From contig NZ_JBEXCV010000031.1 of assembly GCF_040605455.1 (NCBI RefSeq), positions 3,757-67,756 of the forward strand: a DNA stretch of 64,000 nt, read 5' to 3'. Source of the stretch: Embleya sp040605455. GTDB taxonomy: Bacteria; Actinomycetota; Actinomycetes; Streptomycetales; Streptomycetaceae. The notes beneath the pieces were generated by a model. The model did no database searches. It was given only the letters and a program-made list of their open reading frames with translations, and was not told the DNA's origin. Of this stretch, positions 48,285-56,876 are shown piece by piece. Within the stretch, counting starts at the first letter, position 1; the number at the start of each line of letters is the position of its first letter. A program made the translations under genes and the position numbers.

Positions 48285-48932
48285 GTGAATGAAGTTCTGC
48301 GTGAGCAGGTCGCCTACTACCGGGCCCGAGCGGGTGACTACGACGTTGCCTACGCACAGCGCATGGGCCTTGAGTTTTTGTGGAGCGAGGTTGCGGGTTC
48401 CGCCATCGACGGTGACGTCTTGGAGCTGGCCTGCGGGACTGGGCAATGGACGCGCTACCTGGTCGACCGAGCGAGCACCCTGACAGCCCTCGATGCGGCA
48501 CCGGAGATGCTGGCTGTCGCGCGGGAGCGGATGGCCGATGCGTCGGTCACCTTCGTTGAGGCCGACGTCTTTCAGTGGGTCCCGCTCCGTCGGTACGACA
48601 CGGTGTTCTTCGCCTTCTGGCTCACCCACGTTCCGAGGAGCCACTTTGCAGCGTTCTGGGCCATGCTTCGCCAGGCGCTGAAGCCGGGTGGTCGCGTCGT
48701 GTTCGTGGACGATGGGCCCCGGAAGGCCGAGATTGAGACGCCGCTGCCGGGCCCTGACCCGACCATCGTGCGCCGTGAGCTGGTCGACGGGACGGTGCAT
48801 CGTGCGGTGAAGGTCCTTCACGAGCCGCAGGAGCTGACGGCCGCGTTGGTGGCGCTTGGATGGACCGCGAATGTGCGCGCCAGCGGCCCGTACCATGTAA
48901 TCGGGGAAGCCACCCCTCGAGACGCCGACTGA
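48285..48932 (+). CDS. Class I SAM-dependent methyltransferase
   Basis: Predicted 215-aa methyltransferase. The SAM site is VLELACGTGQWTRYL (motif I); ALDAAPEMLAVARER (motif II) and VEADVFQWVPLRRYDTVFFA follow, with a post-motif helix LRQALKPGGRVVFVDDG. Substrate unknown: small-molecule and nucleic-acid enzymes share this fold. No target-recognition region or NPPY-type catalytic motif is present, so a DNA base methylase is unlikely. GTG at 48285 is preferred for a GGAAGG site about 10 bases upstream; GTG at 48267 would add six residues. Lies between the island and metG. Confidence 0.87.
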   Translation: MNEVLREQVAYYRARAGDYDVAYAQRMGLEFLWSEVAGSAIDGDVLELACGTGQWTRYLVDRASTLTALDAAPEMLAVARERMADASVTFVEADVFQWVPLRRYDTVFFAFWLTHVPRSHFAAFWAMLRQALKPGGRVVFVDDGPRKAEIETPLPGPDPTIVRRELVDGTVHRAVKVLHEPQELTAALVALGWTANVRASGPYHVIGEATPRDAD

Positions 48933-49102
48933 CGGACCCTGCTTCCTGACCTCTGCGTGTCGACTCGGTGGCTTTCGGTATTCATCTGGGCGGGGCTCGA
49001 CGCTGTGCTAGCTTTCTGTTACCGCTGGCCCTCGTTGTAGTCGCCGCACGCGCTTGTGGGTCCACGGCCGACCCGCAACCTCTTCATGGAGTAGTGCATC
49101 GC

Positions 49103-50806
49103 ATGGCGAGATACCTCATCACGAGCGCCCTCCCGTACATCAACGGGATCAAGCACCTCGGCAATCTCGTCGGCTCCATGTTGCCCGCCGACGTGTACGC
49201 GCGGTACCTGCGCCAGCGTGGGCACGAGGTGCTGTACGTCTGTGCGACGGACGAGCACGGGACCCCGGCCGAGCTCGCGGCCAAGGACGCGGGGCTGTCG
49301 GTCGCCGAGTTCTGCGCGCAGCAGCACGACCTGCAGGCGCAGATCTACGCGGGCTTCGAGCTCTCCTTCGACCACTTCGGCCGCAGCTCCTCCGTGCAGA
49401 ACCGCGAGCTGACGCAGCACTTCGGCAACCGGCTCGCCGAGCAGGGGCTGATCGAGGAGCGCGTGGTCAAGCAGGTGTACTCGCGTGCGGACGAGCGCTT
49501 CCTGCCCGACCGCTACGTGATCGGCACCTGCCCGCACTGCGGGTACGACGCGGCGCGCGGTGACCAGTGCGAGAACTGCACCCGCCTGCTCGACCCCACG
49601 CAGCTCATCGATCCTCGGTCCGCGATCAGCGGCAGCCACGATCTCGAAGTCCGGGACAGCAAGCACCTGTTCTTCCGGCAGTCGCAGCTCGCGCCGCGTC
49701 TGCGGGAGTGGATCGAGACCCGCGAGGGTTGGCCGACGTTGACCACCTCGATCGCGCTGAAGTGGCTGAACGAGGGCTTGGAGGACCGCGGCATCACGCG
49801 CGACCTCTCCTGGGGTGTCCCGGTGGCCCGCGAGGGCTTCGAGGACAAGGTCTACTACGTCTGGTTCGATGCCCCGATCGAGTACATCGCCGCGACCAAG
49901 GAGTGGGCCGACCAGGCCCCCGAGGGCGAGCGGGACTGGGAATCGTGGTGGCGGGATGCCTCGGATGTTCAGTACGTCCAGTTCATGGCCAAGGACAACA
50001 TCCCGTTCCACACCATCACGTTCCCGGCCACGATCATGGGGACGGATGAACCGTGGAAGCTCGCGGACTTCATCAAGGGCTTCAACTGGCTGAACTACTA
50101 CGGCGGCAAGTTCTCCACCAGCCGTCGCTACGGCATCTTCATGGACGCCGCGCTGGAGATCCTGCCGGCGGACTACTGGCGGTACTTCCTCATCGCCAAC
50201 GCGCCCGAGTCGGATGACACGAGCTTTTCGTGGGAGCTGTTTTCCGCCCAGGTCAACAAGGACCTGGCCGACACCCTCGGCAACTTCGTCAACCGGGTGC
50301 TGGCCTTCAGTAACAAGAAGTTCGGCGGCCAGGTGCCTGCGGGCGGCACGCCCGGTCAGGCCGAAGCCGACCTGGGCGCCCAGGTGGTGGAACTGCTCGC
50401 CGAGTACCAGGAGCACCTGGAAGCGAACCAGTACCGCAAGGCTGCCCAGGCGCTGCGGGCCCTGTGGAGCGCGGCGAACGTCTACCTGGAGTTCAAGGCG
50501 CCGTGGACCGAGGTCAAGACCGACCCGGAGGCCGCCGCGCTCACGCTCCGAACCGCGATGAACCTGATCCACCTGTTCGGCGTCATCTCCGAGCCGGTGA
50601 TCCCCGCCAGCGCCGCGACCATCCAGGGCATCTTCGAACTCGACGACGACGCCCGGCGCGTCTGGCCGGTCGCCGACGAGCTGAAGCAGCTCGACAAGGT
50701 CGCCGCCGGCATCGGATTTGAGGTTCCGCCGGTGTTGTTCCGTAAGATTGCCGATGAGGATGTCGCCATCTGGCGTGAGCGCTTCGGCGCGCCCTCCGAA
50801 GACTGA
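49103..50806 (+). CDS. metG: Methionyl-tRNA synthetase
   Basis: Charges tRNA-Met. The 567-aa protein starts MARYLITSALPYINGIKHLGN, with the HLGN class-I signature (the HIGH box), and contains a four-Cys zinc knuckle (CPHCGYDAARGDQCENC). The second signature, usually KMSKS, here reads KFSTS (GGKFSTSRRYGI). From memory, streptomycete MetRS proteins share this form, so it is probably the housekeeping enzyme rather than a resistance variant. ATG at 49103 was chosen; the frame extends upstream to 48968 without MetRS-like sequence. It has no operon partner on its strand. It marks the return of core genome next to the island. Confidence 0.95.
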   Translation: MARYLITSALPYINGIKHLGNLVGSMLPADVYARYLRQRGHEVLYVCATDEHGTPAELAAKDAGLSVAEFCAQQHDLQAQIYAGFELSFDHFGRSSSVQNRELTQHFGNRLAEQGLIEERVVKQVYSRADERFLPDRYVIGTCPHCGYDAARGDQCENCTRLLDPTQLIDPRSAISGSHDLEVRDSKHLFFRQSQLAPRLREWIETREGWPTLTTSIALKWLNEGLEDRGITRDLSWGVPVAREGFEDKVYYVWFDAPIEYIAATKEWADQAPEGERDWESWWRDASDVQYVQFMAKDNIPFHTITFPATIMGTDEPWKLADFIKGFNWLNYYGGKFSTSRRYGIFMDAALEILPADYWRYFLIANAPESDDTSFSWELFSAQVNKDLADTLGNFVNRVLAFSNKKFGGQVPAGGTPGQAEADLGAQVVELLAEYQEHLEANQYRKAAQALRALWSAANVYLEFKAPWTEVKTDPEAAALTLRTAMNLIHLFGVISEPVIPASAATIQGIFELDDDARRVWPVADELKQLDKVAAGIGFEVPPVLFRKIADEDVAIWRERFGAPSED

Positions 50807-50852
50807 ACCGCGGGAGCGGGCAGGCCGCCAATCCGGTCCGCCCCCGCGGTTC
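50805..50852. terminator. Bidirectional terminator between metG and the histidine phosphatase gene
   Basis: GAACCGCGGG (50805-50814) pairs with CCCGCGGTTC (50843-50852), overlapping the metG stop by 2 bp and ending 2 bp from the phosphatase stop. Serves both converging genes. Confidence 0.75.
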
Positions 50853-50854
50853 GC

Positions 50855-51508
50855 CTACACCGGCAGTTCGCTGCCCACCTCGCGCGGCGAGACGTTCATC
50901 AGAACGATCTCGCCGCGCGACGTCGTTTCCGGAACCCGCAGCAGGCTCAGCGCGGCGGAGCCCGGCACGTGGTCGAGGTAGTCCGAGAACAGGCGCCGCG
51001 CCAAGTGCAGGAGCAGGCAGGCGATCCCGCCTCCGTGGCCCACAAGCAGGACTCGTCGCGCGGGGCCGCCGCAGAGGTCGTCCCACAGCGCGACGTAGCG
51101 GGCCTGCACCTCCTCGCTCGTTTCCCCGCCCGGCACGCGATGGCGGTGGATCGGTACACCCGCTCGGGCCGCTTCCGCTGCGGCGAGTTCGCGGGGGCGG
51201 CCCGCGAGGTGGCCGCTGTTCTTCGCATCGAGGCGCTTGTCGGTCCTGACGTCCGGGATGGCGGCCAGGTACTCCCGCAGGATCTCGGCGGTGGCTTGGC
51301 AGCGGGCGGCCGGGCTGACGTACAGGCTGTCGAAGGCGATCCCGGCCAGGCGCGGTCCCAGCTCGTGCGTGTCCCTGGCGCCCTGCGTGCTGAGTTGACC
51401 GCCGATGCCTTGGCCCTGGTGCAGGCCGCGTTCGTTTTCCTCGGTCTGGCCGTGGCGAACGACGTAGATGTAGCGCTGTCGCTCGTGGTGCTCCTGGGGC
51501 GGGGTCAA
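50855..51508 (-). CDS. Histidine phosphatase (phosphoglycerate-mutase-like) family protein
   Basis: Predicted 217-aa protein. YVVRHGQTEENERGLHQGQ carries the catalytic RHG; the second His is in VLLVGHGGGIACLL, and SPAARCQATAEIL has the conserved Arg. The family hydrolyses or mutates phosphate esters. It is the last gene of the five-gene operon. The TTG at 51508 overlaps the FkbM gene stop by 4 bp (TTGA) and has GGGAG 5 bases upstream; GTG at 51514 is nearly as likely. In sugar or natural-product clusters such enzymes often remove a phosphate from an intermediate; no substrate can be named here. Confidence 0.85.
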   Translation of the reverse strand: MTPPQEHHERQRYIYVVRHGQTEENERGLHQGQGIGGQLSTQGARDTHELGPRLAGIAFDSLYVSPAARCQATAEILREYLAAIPDVRTDKRLDAKNSGHLAGRPRELAAAEAARAGVPIHRHRVPGGETSEEVQARYVALWDDLCGGPARRVLLVGHGGGIACLLLHLARRLFSDYLDHVPGSAALSLLRVPETTSRGEIVLMNVSPREVGSELPV

Positions 51509-52062
51509 TCCCACTCCCGGACGTCGACCTGGGCGGACACCGCGGCGTACAGCTCCTCGTGCTCGTCGCGCGTCATCCACGAGAACCGGTCGTAGTGCCA
51601 TTCGATGTAGAGCACGGAGACGAGGCGGAGGGTGTCGTCCGCAAGCATCTTGCGTAGGACCGGGTATTCGGCGCCTTCGATGTCCATCTTGACGATGAGG
51701 TCGTCACCGGTGGCGAAGGTCTTCCCGAGCCAGTTGCTGAAGTTCAGACAGGGGACGACGACCGGCTTGGTGTAGTCGATCTGCTGGTCGTTGTCGTATA
51801 CCGGAGGCACCCACTTGCCCGGCAGGAGCGTCGAACTTTCGTGGTGGCCGAGGAACAAGTCGATCGTGCCGTCGTGCGTCCACACCGCTCGGTCGGACAC
51901 GGTCACTCGTGGGTGGCCTGAGTCCCTTATGTGATCGTGGATGGACGTGTGCAGGTCAGCGTTGGGTTCGAACGCGTAGAAGTCGCGATCCGGGTGTTGG
52001 TCGATGAACGTCTTCAGGATGGCGCCGAGATTGGCGCCGCAGTCGATGAGGGCTTGGCGCAT
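51505..52062 (-). CDS. FkbM-family methyltransferase
   Basis: Predicted 185-aa SAM methyltransferase of the FkbM family: ALIDCGANLGAILKTFIDQH (motif I), YAFEPNADLHTSIHDHI (motif II), then LIVKMDIEGAEYPVLRKML, the FkbM hallmark. FkbM enzymes O-methylate sugars and macrolide hydroxyls. The ATG at 52062 has a near-perfect ribosome site (AAGGAG, 5 bases upstream), which fixes the start although it lies inside the end of the upstream membrane gene (107-bp overlap). A terminal SAM enzyme fits tailoring of a glycan or glycolipid made by the operon's glycosyltransferase. Confidence 0.9.
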   Translation of the reverse strand: MRQALIDCGANLGAILKTFIDQHPDRDFYAFEPNADLHTSIHDHIRDSGHPRVTVSDRAVWTHDGTIDLFLGHHESSTLLPGKWVPPVYDNDQQIDYTKPVVVPCLNFSNWLGKTFATGDDLIVKMDIEGAEYPVLRKMLADDTLRLVSVLYIEWHYDRFSWMTRDEHEELYAAVSAQVDVREWD

Positions 52063-53668
52063 ACTTCTCCTTCTTCATGGGCGGTACCTGTGGTGGCGGA
52101 ATCTCCAGCTCGTGCAGCACGACGTCGGTGAGCACTTCGAGCCGGTGCGTGTGCGGGTGGTGGAAGCGCTCTTGGTAGCGGATCACGATGCGCTGGACCG
52201 GCTCTCGGCCTCGATAGCGTGGGAGGTCGCCCCAGTGGAAGAGCTGGCCTCCGGGCGCTTTGAGCCAACGCAGTCGTCGAGGAAGCGGGCTCTTGTGGGC
52301 GCCGTGGTTGAGTGCCGTGAACATCGAGGTCAGGTAGCGAGTGTGGTCCTCGACTTGTTGCGCGTCCGCCTGGACGTGGCCGTATCGGTGCTTGAGCTCG
52401 CGCATGGTCGTGGCGTCTCCGCCGGATGCGGCGATGTGATCGCGTAGGTCACGGTCCCAGACGATGCCGAGGTGTCCGTGCAGGACGGGCTCGTCCGTGA
52501 GGAAGTAGCCGTGGACGCGCCCGTATTCGCGCTCGTACGGGCACATGAAGTCGTTGTACAGGCCGTAGCTGCGGCCGTTCGTAGTCTCGACTTCCCAGTG
52601 CACACGGGCGGTGAACGGCGCGTCCCACCAGCCGAGGTGGAAGGGCTGCCAGACCATATCCGCGCAAGCCAGGAGCACGATCACCGCAGCTGTGGCGGCT
52701 CCTGCCACCCCGAAGAGCGGCGTCGCCGGCAGGTCTGCGTGGATCAGTGCGGCGGCCAGGAGGAGGTTCGCGGCGATGTTCTCCCAGAAGAAGATGCCCG
52801 ACGCGAGGGCGATCACGAGGTTGAAACCGGCGGTGGCCACCAGGCAGGCGATCAGCAGCCGCGGATCAAGGAAGGCGATCAGACCGGCGCTTTCGACGAG
52901 CATCGTCGCTATGTTCATTGGGCGGTCCAGCCGCGCCAGCACAACCAGCACGCGACGGGCGGAGCGTGCGGGTACGAATCGTGCCCAGCCCCACGCGTAC
53001 GCCGATCCCGCCAAGTAGTGCGTGCGGTTGTGCCATGCCCAGTCCCAGCAGTGCTTCCCCAGCCTGGCCTTGCTCCAGGCCGGTTTGACGTAGTGGGACA
53101 GCGCCACGCAGCCCAGCAGCATGACGATGGCGTCGGGTGAGGTGGTCACGGTGACGGCTGTCCACGCGTGGGCCGCGCCGATCAGCAAGCCGGTGGCGCA
53201 CCACGCGAGTGAAGCCTTGACCAGGCGGATCGGCATCATCGCGTGGTGCTGCCACCCGTCGAAGTACCGGCATGCGATGGCCAGCCAGCACAACAGCGCC
53301 GGCAGGTAGAGCACACCGGCTGCGGCGCTCACCACCAACGCGGCCCGCGCGAGTACTTGGCGCCGTCGGGGGTGCGTCACGTCGTAGTCCAGCGTCCACC
53401 AGCGCCAGGTCAGCAGGGCGACGACGGCCAGGACCGCGAGGTTCATCGGCCCGGCGTCGCTCATGCCCGCAGCCGGTTCGACGATGGTCGGCAGCACGAC
53501 GAAGAGCACGGCGGCGGTGCTCCGTGTGGCCTTCCGCGCTCTTCCGGGGCCCCATGCGCCGGCCAGCGCGCGAACTAACGGGGAGACCCCGAAGCGGTAG
53601 CAGGCCAGGGAGACCGCAAGAGTCAGGGCCTGGGCGGCTTCGGCGTCGGACCATGTAGGCGTGAGCAA
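51956..53668 (-). CDS. Large multi-TM protein of unknown function, C-terminus overlapping fkbM
   Basis: Predicted 570-aa protein. The N-terminal 320 residues have about eight to ten hydrophobic helices (TAAVLFVVLPTIVEPAAGMS, VVSAAAGVLYLPALLCWLAI, LLIACLVATAGFNLVIALAS, AAATAAVIVLLACADMVW). The C-terminal 250 residues are soluble and basic. Polytopic layout and the position after a glycosyltransferase would suit export or lipid-linked glycan transfer; no family can be named. The TTG start at 53668 lies 3 bp after the preceding stop. The last ~36 residues run over the fkbM start in a different frame and look unlike protein, so the original stop may have been lost by a frameshift. Confidence 0.7.
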   Translation of the reverse strand: MLTPTWSDAEAAQALTLAVSLACYRFGVSPLVRALAGAWGPGRARKATRSTAAVLFVVLPTIVEPAAGMSDAGPMNLAVLAVVALLTWRWWTLDYDVTHPRRRQVLARAALVVSAAAGVLYLPALLCWLAIACRYFDGWQHHAMMPIRLVKASLAWCATGLLIGAAHAWTAVTVTTSPDAIVMLLGCVALSHYVKPAWSKARLGKHCWDWAWHNRTHYLAGSAYAWGWARFVPARSARRVLVVLARLDRPMNIATMLVESAGLIAFLDPRLLIACLVATAGFNLVIALASGIFFWENIAANLLLAAALIHADLPATPLFGVAGAATAAVIVLLACADMVWQPFHLGWWDAPFTARVHWEVETTNGRSYGLYNDFMCPYEREYGRVHGYFLTDEPVLHGHLGIVWDRDLRDHIAASGGDATTMRELKHRYGHVQADAQQVEDHTRYLTSMFTALNHGAHKSPLPRRLRWLKAPGGQLFHWGDLPRYRGREPVQRIVIRYQERFHHPHTHRLEVLTDVVLHELEIPPPQVPPMKKEKYAPSPHRLRRQSRRHPEDVHRPTPGSRLLRVRTQR

Positions 53669-53671
53669 TGC

Positions 53672-54784
53672 CTATCGCCCCATGGAGAACGCTCGGCGAC
53701 TGGATGCGAGGCTCTCCAGGTGCGTGGCGATTCGTTCCACGGGATCCTCGGCGAGGAACTCTGCCAGCTCCGCGTTGATTCGAACCGCGTACTCCGCGCG
53801 TCGTCCCAGGAACTCCGCAACGCGGCCCGGCTCGATGGTCGCCGCCCCCTCGCCGAAGCCACGACGGTTCACGGTGTGGGCGCACCAATGCTGGTCATAG
53901 GTGGGAAGAGGGACCAGATAACACGGTTTGCCGAGAGCGAACGCCTCTGCTATCAGGTTGAATCCCGCGTTGCAGAACACCGCCTGACATGCCATCAGAT
54001 CGCTGAGGAACCGTTCTCGATCGAAAATTCGGACCTCGACGTTGGCCTCGCTGTAGGGGCGTACGGCGGCGAAGTCCTCCCGGCGGATGTAGATCCGCAA
54101 TCGGCTTTCCGGAGCGCTGGTGCGGAAGAAGTCCGCAAGGGCGCGGGCCGCGCGCTGCGGGCCGTGCTCGAAGTATCGGGAGAAGTACGCGACTGACAGC
54201 GTGCTGTCCGCCGGCGTGGCCGTGCGGATGGACTTGGTCAGGATCGGGGGTATCACGTCCACTGCGGATCGGGACGAGTGCATCGGCATGAACGAACACA
54301 CGAACGATCGCTGCACGCGCGGCATGAACACGCGTAGGCGTTGACGTTCCGCCGCCCGGCGGTAGGTCCCCAACGGAGGCAGGTCGAGGTGGCGGTACTT
54401 GCTTTGCTGGTCGACCGAGATCACTGGGCGACCGAATCCGTACGCCAGCCAGGCGCTGTTGGGCTCGTAGTCGGTGACGAACACGTCCGGGACGCCGGTC
54501 TTGCGTAACTGATCGCGGATGAAGGCGTACCGGCGTACGCCGGCGGGCATCTGGCGGTAGTTCGCGGCGATGCTGGCTCGCACGGGAATGCGTGCGGGGG
54601 TGCCTATGAGTCGCGGCAGCCATCCCTCCCATGTGGTGAACCCGAGGTCACGGAAGTACGTCACGGCGCCGCCGCTGGTCACGATCTGTACGTCGTGGCC
54701 CCGTGAACGCAGAAGGGAGGCAAGCTCACCCTGTCGAACGCCGTGCCCCATGCCAATGCCGTTGACACCGATCAGCACGCGCAA
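53672..54784 (-). CDS. Glycosyltransferase (GT-B type, nucleotide-sugar dependent)
   Basis: Predicted 370-aa GT-B enzyme. The N-terminus LIGVNGIGMGHGVRQGELA (glycine-rich loop) and C-terminal ACQAVFCNAGFNLIAEAFAL then PLPTYDQHWCAH form the usual sugar-nucleotide site (EA dyad, DQxxxA-like). It most resembles MurG/UGT-like enzymes used in glycolipid and antibiotic tailoring. Donor and acceptor unknown. The TTG at 54784 has AAGGAA 6 bases upstream; GTG at 54778 is possible. It starts 2 bp after the dimethylformamidase-like gene, so the two are co-translated. Confidence 0.88.
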   Translation of the reverse strand: MRVLIGVNGIGMGHGVRQGELASLLRSRGHDVQIVTSGGAVTYFRDLGFTTWEGWLPRLIGTPARIPVRASIAANYRQMPAGVRRYAFIRDQLRKTGVPDVFVTDYEPNSAWLAYGFGRPVISVDQQSKYRHLDLPPLGTYRRAAERQRLRVFMPRVQRSFVCSFMPMHSSRSAVDVIPPILTKSIRTATPADSTLSVAYFSRYFEHGPQRAARALADFFRTSAPESRLRIYIRREDFAAVRPYSEANVEVRIFDRERFLSDLMACQAVFCNAGFNLIAEAFALGKPCYLVPLPTYDQHWCAHTVNRRGFGEGAATIEPGRVAEFLGRRAEYAVRINAELAEFLAEDPVERIATHLESLASSRRAFSMGR

Positions 54785-54786
54785 GG

Positions 54787-56253
54787 TCAGTTCCTTTGGT
54801 CGCGGGACAAGCGGGTGATGACGTTCCGGGTGACGGTCGCAACGCGCCGGTCGTGCATCAGGGCTCGGGACCAGTCGGTGGTTGCTGCGGTGAAGACCGT
54901 GCCGCCGCGGGTGTACAGCCCGAACGTTGCGGCGCGCGGCGGGTATGAGTCATCGCGGGCACTGAACTCCCATCCCTGGGAAGCTCCTTGGGGCAGTTCC
55001 GCGATGCCGAGGATCGTGAAATCGGTGGGTGTCCCGTCGCTTCCGGTGGGTCGGGCGCGACCTGTCGGGTCTCGATCGAAGCGCGCGCCGTCACACTCGT
55101 ACCCGACGATCGCGTGCTCGGCTCCCAGGACGTCGCCGTCGGCCATGCCCGTGCCAGCAAAGGCCCAGTGGTCGGTGTGCTGGACGGTGTAGCCGATCGG
55201 TGCGCGGATGCCGCTCCAGTGGCCTCCGCCGTTGCGGTAGCTGACGCCGGTAAGGGAGTTCTCCGGTTCGGTCTCCCACCACTTGTCGGGGGCGTACCGC
55301 AGACCATCGGGATCGCCGCCGGTCGAGAGCGGCGGGTATTTCTCGCAGCAGACCGTAGCGTCGTCCTCCGCGATGCGGATGCGCCACCAGCAGGTGTTGG
55401 CACCGAAGTTCGCGATGTTCCCTCCGGCGTCGCGGAAGGTCTCGGTGTTCCGGCGGATCTCGTCGGTCCAGTACTCGTCGTGGCCGGCCGAAAGCAGTAG
55501 GCGGTAGCCGTCGTCCAGGTGACGGCCCTCGTGGAGGTCGAGGTCTGTGCAGAAGTCGCAGGCGATGCCGTTGGATTCGAGCCATGCGATGAACGGGGCG
55601 TCCCAGTGCGCGAATGTCTGGCGAGGCGTGGCGAGATCGTGCGCGTCGGGCATGCCCTTGACCGGGCCTCCGACCCCACCGCCCGGCCGCCGCAGGTTCA
55701 CTCGGGCTATGCCTCCGCCCTGGGCGGTTCCCTGAGGGTCGCCGTCGGGGCCGTACAGGCTGCCGCCACCGCTCAGGTTGTAGGCGTGATAGGTGAGGAT
55801 CGGGACCTTGTACAGCACGTCGGCGTTGCGCGGGCCTGAGGGCGTGACCAGCACGAGGAGCCGAGCGGTGCGTGCGTCCAGGGCAGGGCCGCCAAGGTGC
55901 TCTACTGTCGGCGGCCGGGCCCCTGGCTCCGGGGTGAGCACCACGATGTAGACACCCGACGGCCAGTCGGAGGGGACTGAGAAGTCGAAACGGGGCCACT
56001 GCCAGTCCTCGTCGTAGCGACGAGGCTCCGCCCTCTCACCAGCCCAGACCACACTTGCCATCGGCGGGGCTTGGTGTCCGGCACGGTGAAAATCAGCTCG
56101 GAAGCGCCGTGCTGTTGTTGCGACGTGCAGCACAAGCACGTCACCAGCGCGAGTGCTCACCCTGGCCGGATATCCCGCGACGGTATGGGAGTTCGCGTCT
56201 TCGACCAGGCCAATACTCAAGGAGTTGACCGGGGTCTGGCGGCGCGCCGACAT
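54787..56253 (-). CDS. N,N-dimethylformamidase large-subunit-like protein
   Basis: Predicted 488-aa protein. Strands DVLVLHVATTARRFRADFHR, YIVVLTPEP and FDFSVPSDWPSGVY make a beta-sandwich N-terminus; the second half (residues ~200-480) has the family sequence LLLSAGHDEYWTDEIRRN, NIANFGANTCWWRIRI and LLGAEHAIVGYECDG. The large subunit of DMF amidohydrolase carries a catalytic iron, but stand-alone actinobacterial members usually have unknown roles. No small subunit is adjacent. ATG at 56253 has AGGA 8 bases upstream; GTG at 56259 is possible. It leads the five-gene operon that ends at 50855. Confidence 0.86.
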   Translation of the reverse strand: MSARRQTPVNSLSIGLVEDANSHTVAGYPARVSTRAGDVLVLHVATTARRFRADFHRAGHQAPPMASVVWAGERAEPRRYDEDWQWPRFDFSVPSDWPSGVYIVVLTPEPGARPPTVEHLGGPALDARTARLLVLVTPSGPRNADVLYKVPILTYHAYNLSGGGSLYGPDGDPQGTAQGGGIARVNLRRPGGGVGGPVKGMPDAHDLATPRQTFAHWDAPFIAWLESNGIACDFCTDLDLHEGRHLDDGYRLLLSAGHDEYWTDEIRRNTETFRDAGGNIANFGANTCWWRIRIAEDDATVCCEKYPPLSTGGDPDGLRYAPDKWWETEPENSLTGVSYRNGGGHWSGIRAPIGYTVQHTDHWAFAGTGMADGDVLGAEHAIVGYECDGARFDRDPTGRARPTGSDGTPTDFTILGIAELPQGASQGWEFSARDDSYPPRAATFGLYTRGGTVFTAATTDWSRALMHDRRVATVTRNVITRLSRDQRN

Positions 56254-56666
56254 CGCCACGTTCCTGGAGTTCTCGAATCGAGCGAGCCTGCATCCATGCC
56301 GCTACGCCCCCGTTGCTCGAAGTCCGATCCTTGTCGCCTTCTGCGTCAATCTGATCGCCGAGCGTAGACCGGCGGTCACGATCGTGGGGTTGCTTCGGGA
56401 TCTCGATGAGAAGTTGGCCGAAAGATCGCGCATCACATGAGTCACAGGAGTCACGCGCTCTCGCAGGGGGGCGGGGTTCCGTTTGACGCCGACCCACAGA
56501 GTTCGTCATTCACGGGTTCGCCAACGTCGGCATGGCGGAATGTGTGCCGCGGACGGTTCGTTGCTTCGCTTGCATGGAGGTTGGTCCGACTCGGCATGAG
56601 GCTGTCGTGCGCTCCGTACGCGAAAGACCCCCCGAGGGGGGCCTTCGCCGGTTCGACGGCGCCGAT
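56254..56666. other. Intergenic region upstream of the DMFase-like operon
   Basis: About 410 bp with no gene. Short frames (for example 56437-56718) have no family-like sequence. It contains the promoter of the minus-strand operon and, at 56622-56645, the terminator of the DUF397 gene. Confidence 0.45.
56622..56645 (-). terminator. Terminator of the DUF397/XRE unit
   Basis: CCCCCC-GA-GGGGGG (56628-56641), flanked by further pairs, lies 22-45 bp after the DUF397 stop. On the minus strand it is followed by TCTTTC. Confidence 0.82.
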
Positions 56667-56876
56667 TCAGGCGAGTTTCAGGGCCTCGGTCAGTGCGCTC
56701 CAGGCAGACACGTCGTAGGTCTGCACCGGGCCGTCCGTCACCTTGCTGTCGCGGACGCCAACCGCCGAGCCGAGCGGGGCAGTCTCGACGCACGCGTTGC
56801 CCTCGCCGGAATGGCTGGACTTGCGCCACGCCGAAACAGGTGGGGGCGTGGCACGGCCGTGGTTCTGGTTGTTCAC
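56667..56876 (-). CDS. DUF397 domain-containing protein
   Basis: A 69-aa protein with the standard DUF397 sequence AWRKSSHSGEGNACVETAPL and VGVRDSKVTDGPV. DUF397 proteins are partners or modulators of XRE-DUF5753 regulators in streptomycetes. Its ATG overlaps the XRE stop by 4 bp (ATGA), so both are translated together. It ends at the terminator above. Confidence 0.96.
   Translation of the reverse strand: MNNQNHGRATPPPVSAWRKSSHSGEGNACVETAPLGSAVGVRDSKVTDGPVQTYDVSAWSALTEALKLA

Noticed and set aside
48285..48932. DNA methyltransferase belonging to the island
   Set aside because: It has a plain class-I SAM fold without a DNA-methylase catalytic motif or target-recognition region.
49103..50806. 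MetRS as an antibiotic-resistance duplicate because of KFSTS in place of KMSKS
   Set aside because: The KFSTS form is, from memory, normal for streptomycete MetRS; overall sequence looks housekeeping.
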